Source of the DNA: Arthrobacter sp. MYb227
GTDB taxonomy: Bacteria > Actinomycetota > Actinomycetes > Actinomycetales > Micrococcaceae
Length of the DNA stretch: 64,000 nt
NCBI RefSeq assembly: GCF_002975435.1
Contig: NZ_PCPT01000005.1
Span: 62,001 to 126,000 of the forward strand
Reading direction: 5' to 3'
A model generated the notes under the pieces. The model saw nothing but the letters and a program-made list of their open reading frames with translations, did not search any database and was not told where the DNA came from. Made by a program: the position numbers and the translations under genes. Below are positions 28,201 through 37,006 of this stretch, in pieces (position 1 is the first letter of the stretch; each line of letters begins with the position of its first letter).

Positions 28201-28598
28201 ATGGAACCGGCAAATGCAGTTGGCTCAACGTCCTTAGGCAGTGTTGCCTTGGCATTCGAGATTGCCTTGTCTACCTGGGCGCGGGCCCGGTCAAGGTCTG
28301 TGCCGTACACAAAGGATAGCGAGACGGTTGTGAAGTTTGTTTGGGACGTCGAGGAGGAAGATTCCAAGCCTTCGACGGCCTGTAAGGCACCTTCGAGTGG
28401 TTGGGCTACCTGCTTGTCGATCACTTCGGGGGAGGCACCTGGCTGGGCCGCGATAACCGAAATTTGTGGGAACTCAAGTGAAGGAATGAGTTCCTGCTTG
28501 AGCTGTCCCATGGTAATCACGCCGAAGATCGCAACAAACACCGTAATGAGTGCGATCAGGGCACGATTGCCTAAAGAAAGTACGGCCAGGCGATGCAT
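25251..28598 (-). CDS. RND superfamily efflux transporter (HAE1/SwrC-like)
   Basis: 1115 residues with the duplicated RND architecture: TM1 at the N-terminus, a large extracytoplasmic loop, six helices at about 330-560, a second loop and a final helix set at about 860-1040. The proton relay in TM4 is seen in SIGRVVDDSIVVIENIKRH (paired Asp). The opening LGNRALIALITVFVAIFGV and TSQTNFTTVSLSFVYGTDLDRA are HAE1-type. A Lys-rich tail (last 60 residues) follows. No membrane-fusion or outer-membrane partner lies nearby, as usual for the Gram-positive SwrC/YerP group, which exports surfactants and drugs. Confidence 0.92.
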   Translation of the reverse strand: MHRLAVLSLGNRALIALITVFVAIFGVITMGQLKQELIPSLEFPQISVIAAQPGASPEVIDKQVAQPLEGALQAVEGLESSSSTSQTNFTTVSLSFVYGTDLDRARAQVDKAISNAKATLPKDVEPTAFAGSISDFPIVYMAVSGGQDLNALRSDVERLVLPKLSKIEGVRTADVSGGTSQHIAVLPDQAKLAAEGLSVSDLKTVLEESSGLMPVGRVETEGLDLPVTSGSQIDSLEAVKATPIKGASGVHKLSELAKVELKNDTATSITRTNGVETLAVSVTKKPDGDTVGISHAVSALVPELATQLGDGAKFTTVFDQAPFIEQSIHDLTVEGLLGLGFAVIVILIFLLSVRSTLVTAISIPLSLLVTFIGLRMGGYSLNMLTLGALTISIGRVVDDSIVVIENIKRHLTYGEDKKTAILTAVREVATAVTAATLTTVAVFLPVALVGGMAGELFRPFALTVTIALLASLLVSLTIVPVLAYWFLGHTQPGAADLDTARLKAEAKEKNSWLQRGYSPILRGTQKHPVITLLASVAILAGTVLMVPLVPTNLLGGTGQNTFSVSQKMPAGSSLETTLEAATPVEEALRKVTGVQDVQMTVGSPSGGFASFLAGGSDQASFTVMTDAEADQKAILEAARAAVEPWGKDSEITVSSSEGGMGGSSAVTVKVGAPTPELLTEATATTQKAMTGIEGATDVSDNLSAARPQVSVEIDRVKAAKAGLTEAQIGGITAATLSPVPAGTVRLGYTDFPISIGEGTDLTDLDQLRNLALPTASGMVKLGDVAKVERTESPATITSSNGDRIATVSITPGENDLGSVSAEVTKRLDALELPAGATAELGGAATEQADAFAQLYLALLAAVAIVYVVMVATFKSLVQPLILLVSIPFAATGAIGLLLLTGVPLGLPSLIGMLMLVGIVVTNAIVLIDLINQYRLPLGHRPAMNLQDAIYHGARQRLRPILMTALATIFALVPMAMGLTGGGGFISQPLAVVVIGGLVSSTALTLILVPVLYHLVEGAKERGAARRATKYKRSDLSAPTTSTNDLVRAMAAATGAALTTDSAPIPATGDPTKSAAKDPVKNYPPGTLINPATGSIPLTRRERKDVEEGKFKPKGS

Positions 28599-28769
28599 CT
28601 GCCATCCTAGGAGATTCGTTGTGTATGGTTTTGCGCTTCTACCACTCTAGTCAACGATGCTCATAGGCGAAGATTCCTGCCGCCGAAGTGCCGCCACTGA
28701 ACGCTAATTCACAGGATTGATGACAGGCCAAATGCTCTTGAGCCGTTCCCCGGAAGATATGAAATGTTT

Positions 28770-29105
28770 CTAGTCCAGTGGTTCCGGACCGAAGTGGGCG
28801 TAGTACTCATCGAGGTTCTTTTTAGTTTCATCATCAAGCTCGGCCAGCGGATCAATATTCGGTGCATGCTTTATGACATCTTTGGGGAATGCGACGTGAA
28901 GATGCCCCTTGCTGATTTCGGCACCGACAAGTGAAACCACGCATTCCTCGGAGCCAAAGAGGCCAAGATGGACGGTGACAAAATCGGCGTCACCGCTTCC
29001 GCGATCCATATAAATATTGCCCAGGATCCCGATCTTGTGAGAGTCGGGTCCGTAGACGGCGGTCTTGGCATTTTTGAGGGCATTTAGATAGCCGTGACCT
29101 TGCAT
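28770..29105 (-). CDS. PRC-barrel domain protein
   Basis: 111 residues. The small beta barrel reads AKTAVYGPDSHKIGILGNIY, FVTVHLGLFGSEECVVSLVGAEI and GHLHVAFPKDVIKHAPNI, the order seen in PRC-barrel proteins, ending in an acidic tail. An AAGGAG ribosome site precedes the ATG. PRC-barrels of this kind are often stress-induced in actinobacteria. A regulatory element also found before the sensor kinase gene lies upstream of it (29273-29291). Confidence 0.8.
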   Translation of the reverse strand: MQGHGYLNALKNAKTAVYGPDSHKIGILGNIYMDRGSGDADFVTVHLGLFGSEECVVSLVGAEISKGHLHVAFPKDVIKHAPNIDPLAELDDETKKNLDEYYAHFGPEPLD

Positions 29106-29272
29106 GACAGATTTCTCCTTGCCGGAATCCAGCTTAGGACGCTCATGGAGGCCGGGAAGGCAGACAACTGGATGATCCTAAGGCTTCCACCTTCAGCAAA
29201 GCATCACGGGTGAAGCCAAGCAATAGTGCGGCGCGGTTTTGGCCCCCGGGACCCATTTTGACGCATCAAGGA

Positions 29273-29291
29273 CCATAGGTACGAGTATCGT
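29273..29291. promoter_or_regulatory. 19-bp regulatory element, copy 2
   Basis: Identical to 7049-7067 at 17 of 19 positions, with the core GGTACGAGTATC. It lies about 170 bases before the PRC-barrel start. Half-sites GGGACC and AGGACC beside it (29249-29274) resemble halves of a DevR-type box. Confidence 0.4.
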
Positions 29292-29292
29292 C

Positions 29293-30792
29293 TTATCCAA
29301 GCTGCGGCCCTAGACGCGTGTAGGTCTGATTCCCCGGCCCCTTGAGGACGCACGATGCGAGCAGCGGCAGCTCCCGGTGGGCAAGTTTGTGCCCGGTGAT
29401 CCAGTCTCTCCATTCAATCCTCAGTGTGTAAGTTCCGGCAGTCGGAGGATGTAAGAGCAAATCGTAGCGTTCGGCCGAACCCATGGAAAGGGTATGGGTG
29501 AATAAGTGGGCGCTGGGGTCCGGATGCATGCTGGTGGGGATTGCCGGGGCTCCGGGGGTTGCGGTGTGCCGGTAAGGCCGCCCATCGTGGGAGACCAGTT
29601 CGGCGATGCGCGCGGGTGTCCCGTCGGGATTCACGAAGGTGATCTTATTCGGTAGGTAGTTACCGTCCAGGAAGCGCATCAGGCTTGGCGCCTTTCCATG
29701 GCCCGAGACGTTGATTGGCAGTTGGGTGGGGGCCCAGACTTCCTCGCCCGTTTCCCGGCGTTGGGCCAAGAGGCCTCCGGTGATGTAGAAGTGGGTTGGT
29801 TCGAAACGGTTCAACCCGACGTCTTCGCCGGAAAGCCCTGCCGCATGTCCCATCTTGTGCCAGCGCGGATCAATGGAAAACGGCATGATCAGTGACTCGG
29901 TGGCGATATCGTATTCGGGCCCGTCCGCAAAGGCACGCCGGTTGCCCGGGGCGACCGGGAAACCCGGCAGTTCGATCGGATCGATGATTAAGGGGCCAAG
30001 TAGTCCCATCTGGGCGTGGAGCGGGGTATTGACGTGGCAGTGGTAGAAGTATGTTCCGGCCGCACCATAATTCGGGTCGTGTGTCCGACCAGGTTCGGGC
30101 TGCCACTGGTAGGTGTAGTGGTCATCGATCTCAAATGAGGTGTGTCCCACGCCGTCATTTCGCGGGTCCGGTTCCATGCCATGCCAGTGAATACTGTGTG
30201 GGCCCATGCTGGGCTCCACCCGGGCATGGAAAATACCCTTTTCCGTCGGACGCAGGGTAGGCCCGGGAAATCCGCGTCCCGAGCTGTCTTGGTGGAATAC
30301 CCACATCTTGAACTTTGCGCCGTCTGGGAAACGCAGATCGCGACTGGATAGATCCAAATCGACAGATAGCTGCGGCGTTTCTAGGAAGTGCGTCTCGGGG
30401 GCATCCTGCTGCATCTGGTGTGATGCAAAGTCGGCTTGCGAGTCATACTCGCGTTCCTCGCCGTCGTCATCCGATGATGGTGATGGTCGAGTTGGCCGTG
30501 GTGTTGGTGTGCTCGACCGGGTGGGAGTTGGCCCCGTTGTGCCCGGTGCGGGCGTTGGGCTCGGCGTCGCCGAGCGCGTTGCTGAGGGCTGGGAGCTGGG
30601 GGTCGCGGAGCGAGAAGGCTGTGGACGTGGGCTCTTGCTGGGTGAAGGTTTTGGTTTCTGCCGCTCCCGGGGTCCGGGCGACTTGTCATCCCTACGCTTG
30701 GTGGAGGATTTTTTCTTATCATCGTCGTCCGAACGCCGTTTGCCTTCCGAAACCACGGTCGCGCTTGGTGCGGCCCAACCTCGTAGTCGCAT
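29293..30792 (-). CDS. Multicopper oxidase, N-terminal-half polypeptide (MCO-B)
   Basis: 499 residues from an ATG at 30792, behind a GGAGG ribosome site; an ATG at 30807 overlaps the upstream gene. Residues about 25-110 are a Lys/Asp then Pro/Ser/Thr-rich disordered stretch. Two cupredoxin domains follow, with trinuclear-site motifs HSIHWHGME (His199, His202, His204) and TYFYHCHVNTPLHAQMG (His251, Cys252, His253). NDGVGHTSFEIDDHYTYQW is reminiscent of MofA/MnxG-type manganese oxidases. The C-terminal HxH motifs of a complete oxidase are absent; they occur in the neighbouring gene. No signal peptide is seen. Confidence 0.85.
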   Translation of the reverse strand: MRLRGWAAPSATVVSEGKRRSDDDDKKKSSTKRRDDKSPGPRERQKPKPSPSKSPRPQPSRSATPSSQPSATRSATPSPTPAPGTTGPTPTRSSTPTPRPTRPSPSSDDDGEEREYDSQADFASHQMQQDAPETHFLETPQLSVDLDLSSRDLRFPDGAKFKMWVFHQDSSGRGFPGPTLRPTEKGIFHARVEPSMGPHSIHWHGMEPDPRNDGVGHTSFEIDDHYTYQWQPEPGRTHDPNYGAAGTYFYHCHVNTPLHAQMGLLGPLIIDPIELPGFPVAPGNRRAFADGPEYDIATESLIMPFSIDPRWHKMGHAAGLSGEDVGLNRFEPTHFYITGGLLAQRRETGEEVWAPTQLPINVSGHGKAPSLMRFLDGNYLPNKITFVNPDGTPARIAELVSHDGRPYRHTATPGAPAIPTSMHPDPSAHLFTHTLSMGSAERYDLLLHPPTAGTYTLRIEWRDWITGHKLAHRELPLLASCVLKGPGNQTYTRLGPQLG

Positions 30793-30796
30793 GGTC

Positions 30797-32242
30797 CTAG
30801 CCTCCATTCACCTGTGATTTGAGTTCCCAGTGGGCGACAAGCCCGCCGGGGTACATACCGCCTGCAGCTGTTTGTGACATTTCGGCGTGGCAGTGCATGG
30901 GATATTTCCAGTCTTCGGTCCTGTTGTACCAAACCTTGTCTGTGGCATCCGGTGGTCGCTTCAAAGGAATGATGCAGTCCTTACGATCCATGGGTGGGAG
31001 CTCGATGACGTCTTCCCATTGCTGCAGCACCACGTGCCCGTCCGCGTCGACGTGGCCAAATTCGCGCGGCCATTCAACATTGTTGCGCCGCACCGTCCAC
31101 AGGTGGTTTCCGTGGAAGTGCATTTGGTGGCTGGCAATCCCCGGATTAACCATTCTTACGGCTTGGCCGCCGCGCAGGGTACCCAGCGCCAGATCCTCAC
31201 CGAAGTTCCGGATATCTACCTGCCGCGGGTAGCCGGAAATGAGTGATTCCTCGTGGGCCAGACGATTGAGTTCTCGGTTTGGTGAGTGGCCAAGTGCCTC
31301 ATACCCGCTGCGGTCGTTGAGCATGAAATAGCGGGGCACCGCGGGGTCGGTCAGCGGATTGACGGTTCCGCCGGCCGCCTCGATGCGTGCCCATGTGGTG
31401 TCGATGGCGTGGGTCATCCATAGCCATTGCCTTTCGAATGCCATTTGGTTCGGGGCTACCCGCCAGGGATCATCCGGATCCATCACAAGAATTGTGCCAA
31501 AGAGCCCCAGCGCGCGTTGTACCGGGGCATTTGTTGGATCGTAGTAGATGTAGGTTCCGGCGTAGGGAGCATCAAATTCAAGTAATGCCTGCCCGCCCGG
31601 GGCTATGGGGCCGGTGCTCAGATCGCTGCGGCCGTGCGCCGCCTGGGCGACTGTGAGTTGGTGAGTTCCGGCAAGCCCGTTGAACACACGTAGCCGCACC
31701 GTTGCGCCACTTTCGACAATGATGGTGCGTTGCGGGAAGAAGCTGGCCCAGTGGTTGCGCCTGATAAAGAATTGGCCCGGGTTTGCCGGATCCGCTCCTG
31801 CCGGTGCGGGCGTTCCGTTGGGTGGTATTGCGGCCCCTAATGGATAGGTTCTGGATTCGACAACCTGCCCTTCGCGCGTGAAGATTTTGGGGACGACCCG
31901 CAGGGATGGCCTCGCGTCCCGTAGCGCGGTAGGCCGGTCACCGAAGCCACGTTGATAGACCAAAGAGTCATCGACCATTTTGGTATACCCCTCGTTGATA
32001 TAGAGGTCGAGCACCCCGGGAAGCGGCACCGCGGAGGCGGTAAATCGTCCATGGGCCCGCGGCACTCCGGCGGCCGAGACCGGAGAAACCGCCGCTCCCA
32101 TGGCCACGGCGGTCCCCCAAGCGGTAGCCGCCCCAAATTTTAGGAGTGTGGATCTGTTGATCCCGGGTTCGACAGGGTGCAACGCACTATCGGTATCGGA
32201 GACAGAGCTGGGTGTTATGGCAGGCGTATTTTCGCTAGACAT
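30797..32242 (-). CDS. Multicopper oxidase, C-terminal-half polypeptide (MCO-A)
   Basis: 481 residues. A hydrophobic leader follows GINRSTLLKFG at about residues 28-60, Tat-like but without twin arginine. The first cupredoxin domain looks like a copper-site relic (GTYIYYDPTNAPVQRALGLFG, where histidines are expected). The C-terminal domain keeps SHQMHFHGNHL (His372, His375, His377) and KYPMHCHAEMSQTAAGGMYP (His450, Cys451, His452). The HxHxExSQT-GG pattern recalls MofA/MnxG oxidases. Its ATG overlaps the accessory gene by eight bases and has a GGAGGA site; the MCO-B start follows its stop by four bases. Confidence 0.85.
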   Translation of the reverse strand: MSSENTPAITPSSVSDTDSALHPVEPGINRSTLLKFGAATAWGTAVAMGAAVSPVSAAGVPRAHGRFTASAVPLPGVLDLYINEGYTKMVDDSLVYQRGFGDRPTALRDARPSLRVVPKIFTREGQVVESRTYPLGAAIPPNGTPAPAGADPANPGQFFIRRNHWASFFPQRTIIVESGATVRLRVFNGLAGTHQLTVAQAAHGRSDLSTGPIAPGGQALLEFDAPYAGTYIYYDPTNAPVQRALGLFGTILVMDPDDPWRVAPNQMAFERQWLWMTHAIDTTWARIEAAGGTVNPLTDPAVPRYFMLNDRSGYEALGHSPNRELNRLAHEESLISGYPRQVDIRNFGEDLALGTLRGGQAVRMVNPGIASHQMHFHGNHLWTVRRNNVEWPREFGHVDADGHVVLQQWEDVIELPPMDRKDCIIPLKRPPDATDKVWYNRTEDWKYPMHCHAEMSQTAAGGMYPGGLVAHWELKSQVNGG

Positions 32243-32915
32243 GAGCTTCCTCCAAGAATCCGGGACGCCAACTCACAGCAGGCAGTGGCAGTTCTAGCAG
32301 TTCGGTGCCCGGATTGGTGATGTCATCAAACACGGCGGTGAATTCCGTGGCGTCCGAGGGAACCAAGAAACTGATGTTGGCCATGATTCGGGCTCCGGGA
32401 AGCAAAAGACCCGGCGGGTAATTGTTCCAGCGGTTGACCACAAGCCACGGCTGGCTGTTTCCCCTCACCCGTAATTGCCCGGGCGAAAACATCTGCTCCT
32501 GCTCGCTATCATTGAAGACTTCGAGCTGAAGCAGCAGATGATCGCCGAATGTCATGTTTACTGGTTGGCGTTCACCACCCACGGCGGGCTGGTGTTCGGC
32601 ATGGCCGGCCGGTGCCGCATTACTGGAAGGCAGGCGTGCCTGACGCTCAGCCTTAGAAATCCGTGCCTGTCCAAAGCAGGTACGAATAGTGGTGGTCCCC
32701 AAGGGACCTGATCCGGCAAAGGCAACTGCCAAGGCGGTCATGCCGGCGCTTCCCAGGACAAGAGCAGACCCAATGGTGATGCCCAAAGTGCGGCGTGAGA
32801 TCAATGGTTTTTCGGCATCCGATTCGATGGATTCTAGATCGATGCCATGATGGCGCGGTTTAGCGCGATTTCCCCAAGATTTAGGCACGGCCGGTTCAAC
32901 CTCCCCAAGTTGCAA
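32235..32915 (-). CDS. Membrane-anchored accessory protein of the multicopper oxidase operon
   Basis: 226 residues. After a 40-residue polar start, LISRRTLGITIGSALVLGSA gives a twin-arginine-like motif and one membrane segment. The extracytoplasmic part has a short histidine stretch (PAGHAEHQPA) and a beta-sandwich-like domain (NMTFGDHLLLQLEVFND, then SPGQLRVRGNSQPWLVV, FTAVFDD). I do not recognise a family. It is the first gene of the three-gene operon and could anchor or metallate the oxidases, or lend them a Tat signal. The TTG at 32915 has a GGAGG site 5 bases before it; a GTG at 32888 is also possible. Confidence 0.7.
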   Translation of the reverse strand: MQLGEVEPAVPKSWGNRAKPRHHGIDLESIESDAEKPLISRRTLGITIGSALVLGSAGMTALAVAFAGSGPLGTTTIRTCFGQARISKAERQARLPSSNAAPAGHAEHQPAVGGERQPVNMTFGDHLLLQLEVFNDSEQEQMFSPGQLRVRGNSQPWLVVNRWNNYPPGLLLPGARIMANISFLVPSDATEFTAVFDDITNPGTELLELPLPAVSWRPGFLEEAHV

Positions 32916-33195
32916 AGCGACCTCCGGGAGGAGTCAAGACCCGGAGATAATCCCCATGATGTACATACTTCCCAAGTAATGAACTCAGTATGGATTGAAT
33001 CCGGGCAGGGGTAAAGAGGTACAGAAACCAACCGATGCACGCTTGTGCTCGAAGGGACGCCGGAGGTCAGGAATAGAAGCAGTGAAATGTGCCAAGGAAA
33101 GTGCCCCCCGTGGTCCGTTCCGGTGATCTAAGCCCCACTTCCGTAGGCAACAGAAAGTGCCTGGTTCCCTCGTGTTGCCCGAACTAGAGACGGAA

Positions 33196-33254
33196 GAAGC
33201 CCGGCGGCTCTTCCCCTCCACGCGATGTGGGAAGGAGAAGAACTACCGGGCTTC
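33196..33254 (-). terminator. Hairpin downstream of mqo
   Basis: Outer stem GAAGCCCGG/CCGGGCTTC with an internal TTCCC/GGGAA pairing, 41 bases after the mqo stop. The rest of 32916-33294 (379 bases) holds no gene that I can see and must contain the promoter of the oxidase operon. Confidence 0.6.
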
Positions 33255-33294
33255 CATCTTCTGCGGCAACGGATGCCGGTGAGATATTTTTTGC

Positions 33295-34776
33295 TTAGGA
33301 AAGCTTGAGCACCTTATCGGTCTCCGCGCGAACCTCTGCGTAGAGCGAGGGGTTCTCGTTCAGCTTCACACCGTAGGACGGGATGATCTCCTTGAGCTTG
33401 GATTCCCACCCGGCAAATTGCTTAGGGAAACAACGGCCAAGAAGGTTGAGCATGATCGGGGTTGCCGTGGAAGCTCCCGGGGAAGCGCCGAGCAGACCGG
33501 AGATGGTGCCATCGGCCGAGGTGATGACCTCGGTGCCGAACTGCAGCACGCCGCCCTTCTTCTTATCCTTCTTGATGACCTGGACACGCTGTCCGGCGGT
33601 GATCAATTCCCAGTTTTCGCCCACTGCCTCGGGGAAGTATTCACGCAGAGCGTCATCCTTCTTGTGGCGTGACTTCAGAACTTCCTTGATCAGGTACGCG
33701 GTCAAGGACATGTTGTCCTTACCCACCGCAAGCATCGGGATGATGTTGTGCAGGCGCAGGGAAGCCGGAAGATCCCACAAGGATGAGGTCTTCAGGAAAT
33801 TGGTGGAGAAGCCGGCGTAAGGGCCAAACATCAGCGAGCGCTTGCCATCAACAAAGCGGGTATCAAGGTGCGGGACGGACATGGGCGGGGCACCCACCGA
33901 GGCCTGACCGTAAACCTTGGCGTGGTGCTGATCGATGATCGTCTCATCGGTGCAACGCAGGAACTGACCGGAGACCGGGAAGCCGCCAAAGCCCTTAATT
34001 TCCTCGATGCCTGCCTTCTGCAACAGACCCAGGGCACCGCCGCCGGCGCCCACGAAGACGAACTTGGCGTTGACGGTGCGCTTTTCCTTGGTTGCGTTGT
34101 TCTTGACCTTGATGGCCCAGCCCGCACCCTCGCGCTTGATGCCGCTAACCTTGTGACCGAAGTTAACCTCAACACCGGACGCTGCGAGGTGTTTGGTCAT
34201 TTGACCGGTCAGTGAACCAAAGTCAACATCCGTGCCCGAGACTACGCGGGATGCTGCAACACGCTGTGAACCATCGCGGCCCTTGGCAACCAAGGGAGTC
34301 CATGAGTTGATGGTGTCGAGGTCTTCGGTGTGCTCGATCTCTTTGAATAGCTCGTGAGGCTTCAGCGCCTCATAGCGGGTCTTGAGGTAGTTAGCGTGGT
34401 CATCACCGAGCACGAAGCTCATATGTGGCAGGGGGTTGATGAAGCTCTTGGCGTCACCAACGTGTTTGTTCTTCACGAGGTGTGCGTAGAACTGGCGCGA
34501 AATCTGGAACTGCTCGTTAATGCCGATGGCCTTGGACGGATCTACAGATCCATCGGCGGAAGCGGCGGTGTAGTTCAGTTCGCAAAGCGCCGAGTGACCG
34601 GTTCCAGCGTTGTTCCATGGCGACGAAGACTCGAGGCCGGCCTGTTCCAAGTTTTCAAAAAGACCAATGCTCCACCCCGGCTCCAACTGCTTGATGAGGG
34701 TTCCGAGCGTTGCGCTCATGACACCGGCGCCGATTAGGACGACGTCAAATGATTGACTGGTGGCTTCAGAAGGCAC
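33295..34776 (-). CDS. mqo: Malate:quinone oxidoreductase
   Basis: 493 residues; FAD-dependent, membrane-associated oxidation of malate to oxaloacetate with electrons to the quinone pool. FAD motif [20 protein letters not shown] near the N-terminus, then [40 protein letters not shown] and [14 protein letters not shown], all mqo hallmarks, and [19 protein letters not shown] near the end. Full length. A GTG start has a CGGAGA ribosome site. Confidence 0.96.
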   Translation of the reverse strand: MPSEATSQSFDVVLIGAGVMSATLGTLIKQLEPGWSIGLFENLEQAGLESSSPWNNAGTGHSALCELNYTAASADGSVDPSKAIGINEQFQISRQFYAHLVKNKHVGDAKSFINPLPHMSFVLGDDHANYLKTRYEALKPHELFKEIEHTEDLDTINSWTPLVAKGRDGSQRVAASRVVSGTDVDFGSLTGQMTKHLAASGVEVNFGHKVSGIKREGAGWAIKVKNNATKEKRTVNAKFVFVGAGGGALGLLQKAGIEEIKGFGGFPVSGQFLRCTDETIIDQHHAKVYGQASVGAPPMSVPHLDTRFVDGKRSLMFGPYAGFSTNFLKTSSLWDLPASLRLHNIIPMLAVGKDNMSLTAYLIKEVLKSRHKKDDALREYFPEAVGENWELITAGQRVQVIKKDKKKGGVLQFGTEVITSADGTISGLLGASPGASTATPIMLNLLGRCFPKQFAGWESKLKEIIPSYGVKLNENPSLYAEVRAETDKVLKLS

Positions 34777-34864
34777 AGGGTATCTCCGTTGAAAGTTCTT
34801 CTAGACTGTAGCAAGAATAGCCCGCAGGCCTTGGCTCTATGAAATTGGAGTCATGACTGGTATG

Positions 34865-36697
34865 TCACTTGATGTTTAGTTTGACGCCGGAAAAAACCTC
34901 GTCAAGCACCGGAGACGAAGGATAATTGCGTACCGTGTCATTGAAGGCGAGCCCAGAAATTGGGAATGTCAGAGGCAAAGCCGGAAGATCTTGGGCGAGC
35001 GTTGAAGAAATCTCCTGGTACGCCGTTGAGCGTTCCTCTCCAACTTCAAGCGAGCGGGCCAGCAGGATCTGTGCCTGCAAGATGGGGGAGTTGTAACCGA
35101 ACTGGCTCGATGTCTCGGAGAAAATCCCACCTAGGAAATCATCGGGGTCTCGGTAGCCGCCATTGAAGCCCAAGAGGTGGAAACCTGGTGAGTCTCCCGC
35201 CCGCACCCGTGCTACATACCCATTAGTCCATTCCACGGGAATGGGCTGAACGTTAATTCCATTTGATGCAAGCTGACGCGAAATTTCCGCATAGGTAAGT
35301 TCGGGCAAGGGAAGGTAAGCCCGGGAGATATTCAGTGGGTACAAGAAAGGAATGGGGGAGCCGTCATAGCCGGACTCGGCAAGTAGATCCTTGGCCTTTT
35401 GGGTGTCGGGCCCGTAATAGGTATCCGAGGGTGAAATGCCTAGGGAAGCGGGTAAGAAACTACGTGCCTCCTTGGTTCCCTTGATATAAAACTCATTGAT
35501 GATTTTGGTGCGATCAATGCTGTGTGCCACGGCCTGACGGAACTTAAGATTGGCAAGCCATTTATTCTTTTGGTTCATTCCCAGATAGGCGACCGAGAAT
35601 GGATCGCGCTCAACTATCAGATTGCCCTCTCGAACTAGCTCGCGCAGGCCGCTAACCGTCACCATGTCAAAGCCATCAATTTCTTTGCGCCGTAGATCGC
35701 CTAATCGCCGTGCGGGGGTGCTTGTTTCTTTGAAATTGATAATTGTTGGTGCATCCGGATTTTGTGTGAAATCTGCACTGTCCCAGTAACCATCAAATCG
35801 TTTGACCGTGACAGTTGAGTTTTCCCATGAGGAGAATGCATAGGGTCCGGTGCCCATCGGGTGTGTGGCTAACCAGGAGAGCTGCTTGGGGTCCGTGGGT
35901 GCGGTGGCTAGGGCCTTGGGTGAAGCAATGGCCATGCCCGGCAGGGTCAGGGCCTCAATCAGCCCGGTGATGGGTCTACGCAGCGTGAGGACCACCGTAT
36001 GGGTGTCTGCTGCCTTGATGGAGCCAAAGTAGTTGGCGCTGGCTCCGGTGCTTGCCCCGAGGAAGGGATTGATTTGAAGATCTTCACGCAGCTTTTCAAG
36101 TTCTTCCATGGCGCTCTGGTGCTGCGCCTCGAGTGCCGGATCAATGCTCTCGGTGCCGTCTGGTCCTTCGACTGGTTTGGGCTCGGGCAGGGAGTCTGGA
36201 AGTTTCGGCAGTGAATCGTTGTAGCGGAAGACCTGAGTGAAGCCTTGATCGGAATCTTGGCGTGCGCTCAGGGGTAGTGCTGCCCAGCGTTGGAAGTTCA
36301 GTACCACTGCTTCGGCATTAAAGTCGGTTCCATCATGAAACTTCACGTTTCTGCGCAGGATGAAGGTGTATTGCAAGCGATCGGGGCTTGAAATCCAATC
36401 GGTGGCAAGTAGCGGCACGGCGGCACCGGTTTCCCGATCGACACCCACTAATCCTTCATAGATTTGTCGGGTGACACGAAAAGTTTCGTTATCCCCGGAG
36501 AGTGCCGGGTCCAGCGTTGCTGGGTTGGCTGCGGTGCCTAGTGTGAAGAGCTGTTCGGCAGGGGTTTCCGAGGGTGTCGGTGTGCTCTTCTGGGGGACGC
36601 AAGCGGTCAGCGAAAGAGCCGCAAGACCCAGAGAGCCGGCAAGGAATGATCGCCGCGAGGATTCTGTCGGTACTTTCATGTGTGGCTGCGTGGGCAC
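34865..36697 (-). CDS. Peptide/oligopeptide ABC transporter substrate-binding lipoprotein (SBP family 5)
   Basis: 610 residues. Twin-arginine start SSRRSFLAGSLGLAALSL followed by the lipobox L-T-A-C, so a Tat-exported lipoprotein. The binding domain has FTLGTAANPATLDPALSGDNE, VPLLATDWISSPDRLQYTFILR and NVKFHDGTDFNAEAVVLNFQRW, the family 5 signature. No permease or ATPase genes are adjacent, so its transporter lies elsewhere. The GTG at 36697 has an AAGGAG site; an ATG lies six codons later. Confidence 0.93.
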   Translation of the reverse strand: MPTQPHMKVPTESSRRSFLAGSLGLAALSLTACVPQKSTPTPSETPAEQLFTLGTAANPATLDPALSGDNETFRVTRQIYEGLVGVDRETGAAVPLLATDWISSPDRLQYTFILRRNVKFHDGTDFNAEAVVLNFQRWAALPLSARQDSDQGFTQVFRYNDSLPKLPDSLPEPKPVEGPDGTESIDPALEAQHQSAMEELEKLREDLQINPFLGASTGASANYFGSIKAADTHTVVLTLRRPITGLIEALTLPGMAIASPKALATAPTDPKQLSWLATHPMGTGPYAFSSWENSTVTVKRFDGYWDSADFTQNPDAPTIINFKETSTPARRLGDLRRKEIDGFDMVTVSGLRELVREGNLIVERDPFSVAYLGMNQKNKWLANLKFRQAVAHSIDRTKIINEFYIKGTKEARSFLPASLGISPSDTYYGPDTQKAKDLLAESGYDGSPIPFLYPLNISRAYLPLPELTYAEISRQLASNGINVQPIPVEWTNGYVARVRAGDSPGFHLLGFNGGYRDPDDFLGGIFSETSSQFGYNSPILQAQILLARSLEVGEERSTAYQEISSTLAQDLPALPLTFPISGLAFNDTVRNYPSSPVLDEVFSGVKLNIK

Positions 36698-36764
36698 CGA
36701 AGACTCCTTGAGGTGTTAGAGGCTGCGCCAAAACTGCATGCCGCTACATGGTGGTACTAACAAA

Positions 36765-36794
36765 CAAGGCCCCCGGAAAAATCCGAGGGCCTTG
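36765..36794 (-). terminator. Terminator of tRNA-Leu
   Basis: Stem CAAGGCCC/GGGCCTTG with an inner CGGA/TCCG pairing and an A-rich loop. On the minus strand it is followed by TTTGTT. It lies 39 bases downstream of the tRNA 3' end. Confidence 0.75.
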
Positions 36795-36833
36795 CCTGAT
36801 TGCCTGTGGTAACTAATACCGTTTACAGGCATG

Positions 36834-36918
<85 letters not shown>

Positions 36919-37006
36919 AAGGCAGTAACCACTTGCGTGGTTCAGCATGAATCAGTGTAGCGGATTCAGCAGGCCATTTTTCCCACTTTTGGGCTGTGGG
37001 CGAAAA

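Noticed and set aside
30206-30817. 203-codon plus-strand frame over the oxidase operon
   Set aside because: Shadow of the MCO-B Pro/Ser/Thr region; low-complexity Gly/Val/Ser product.
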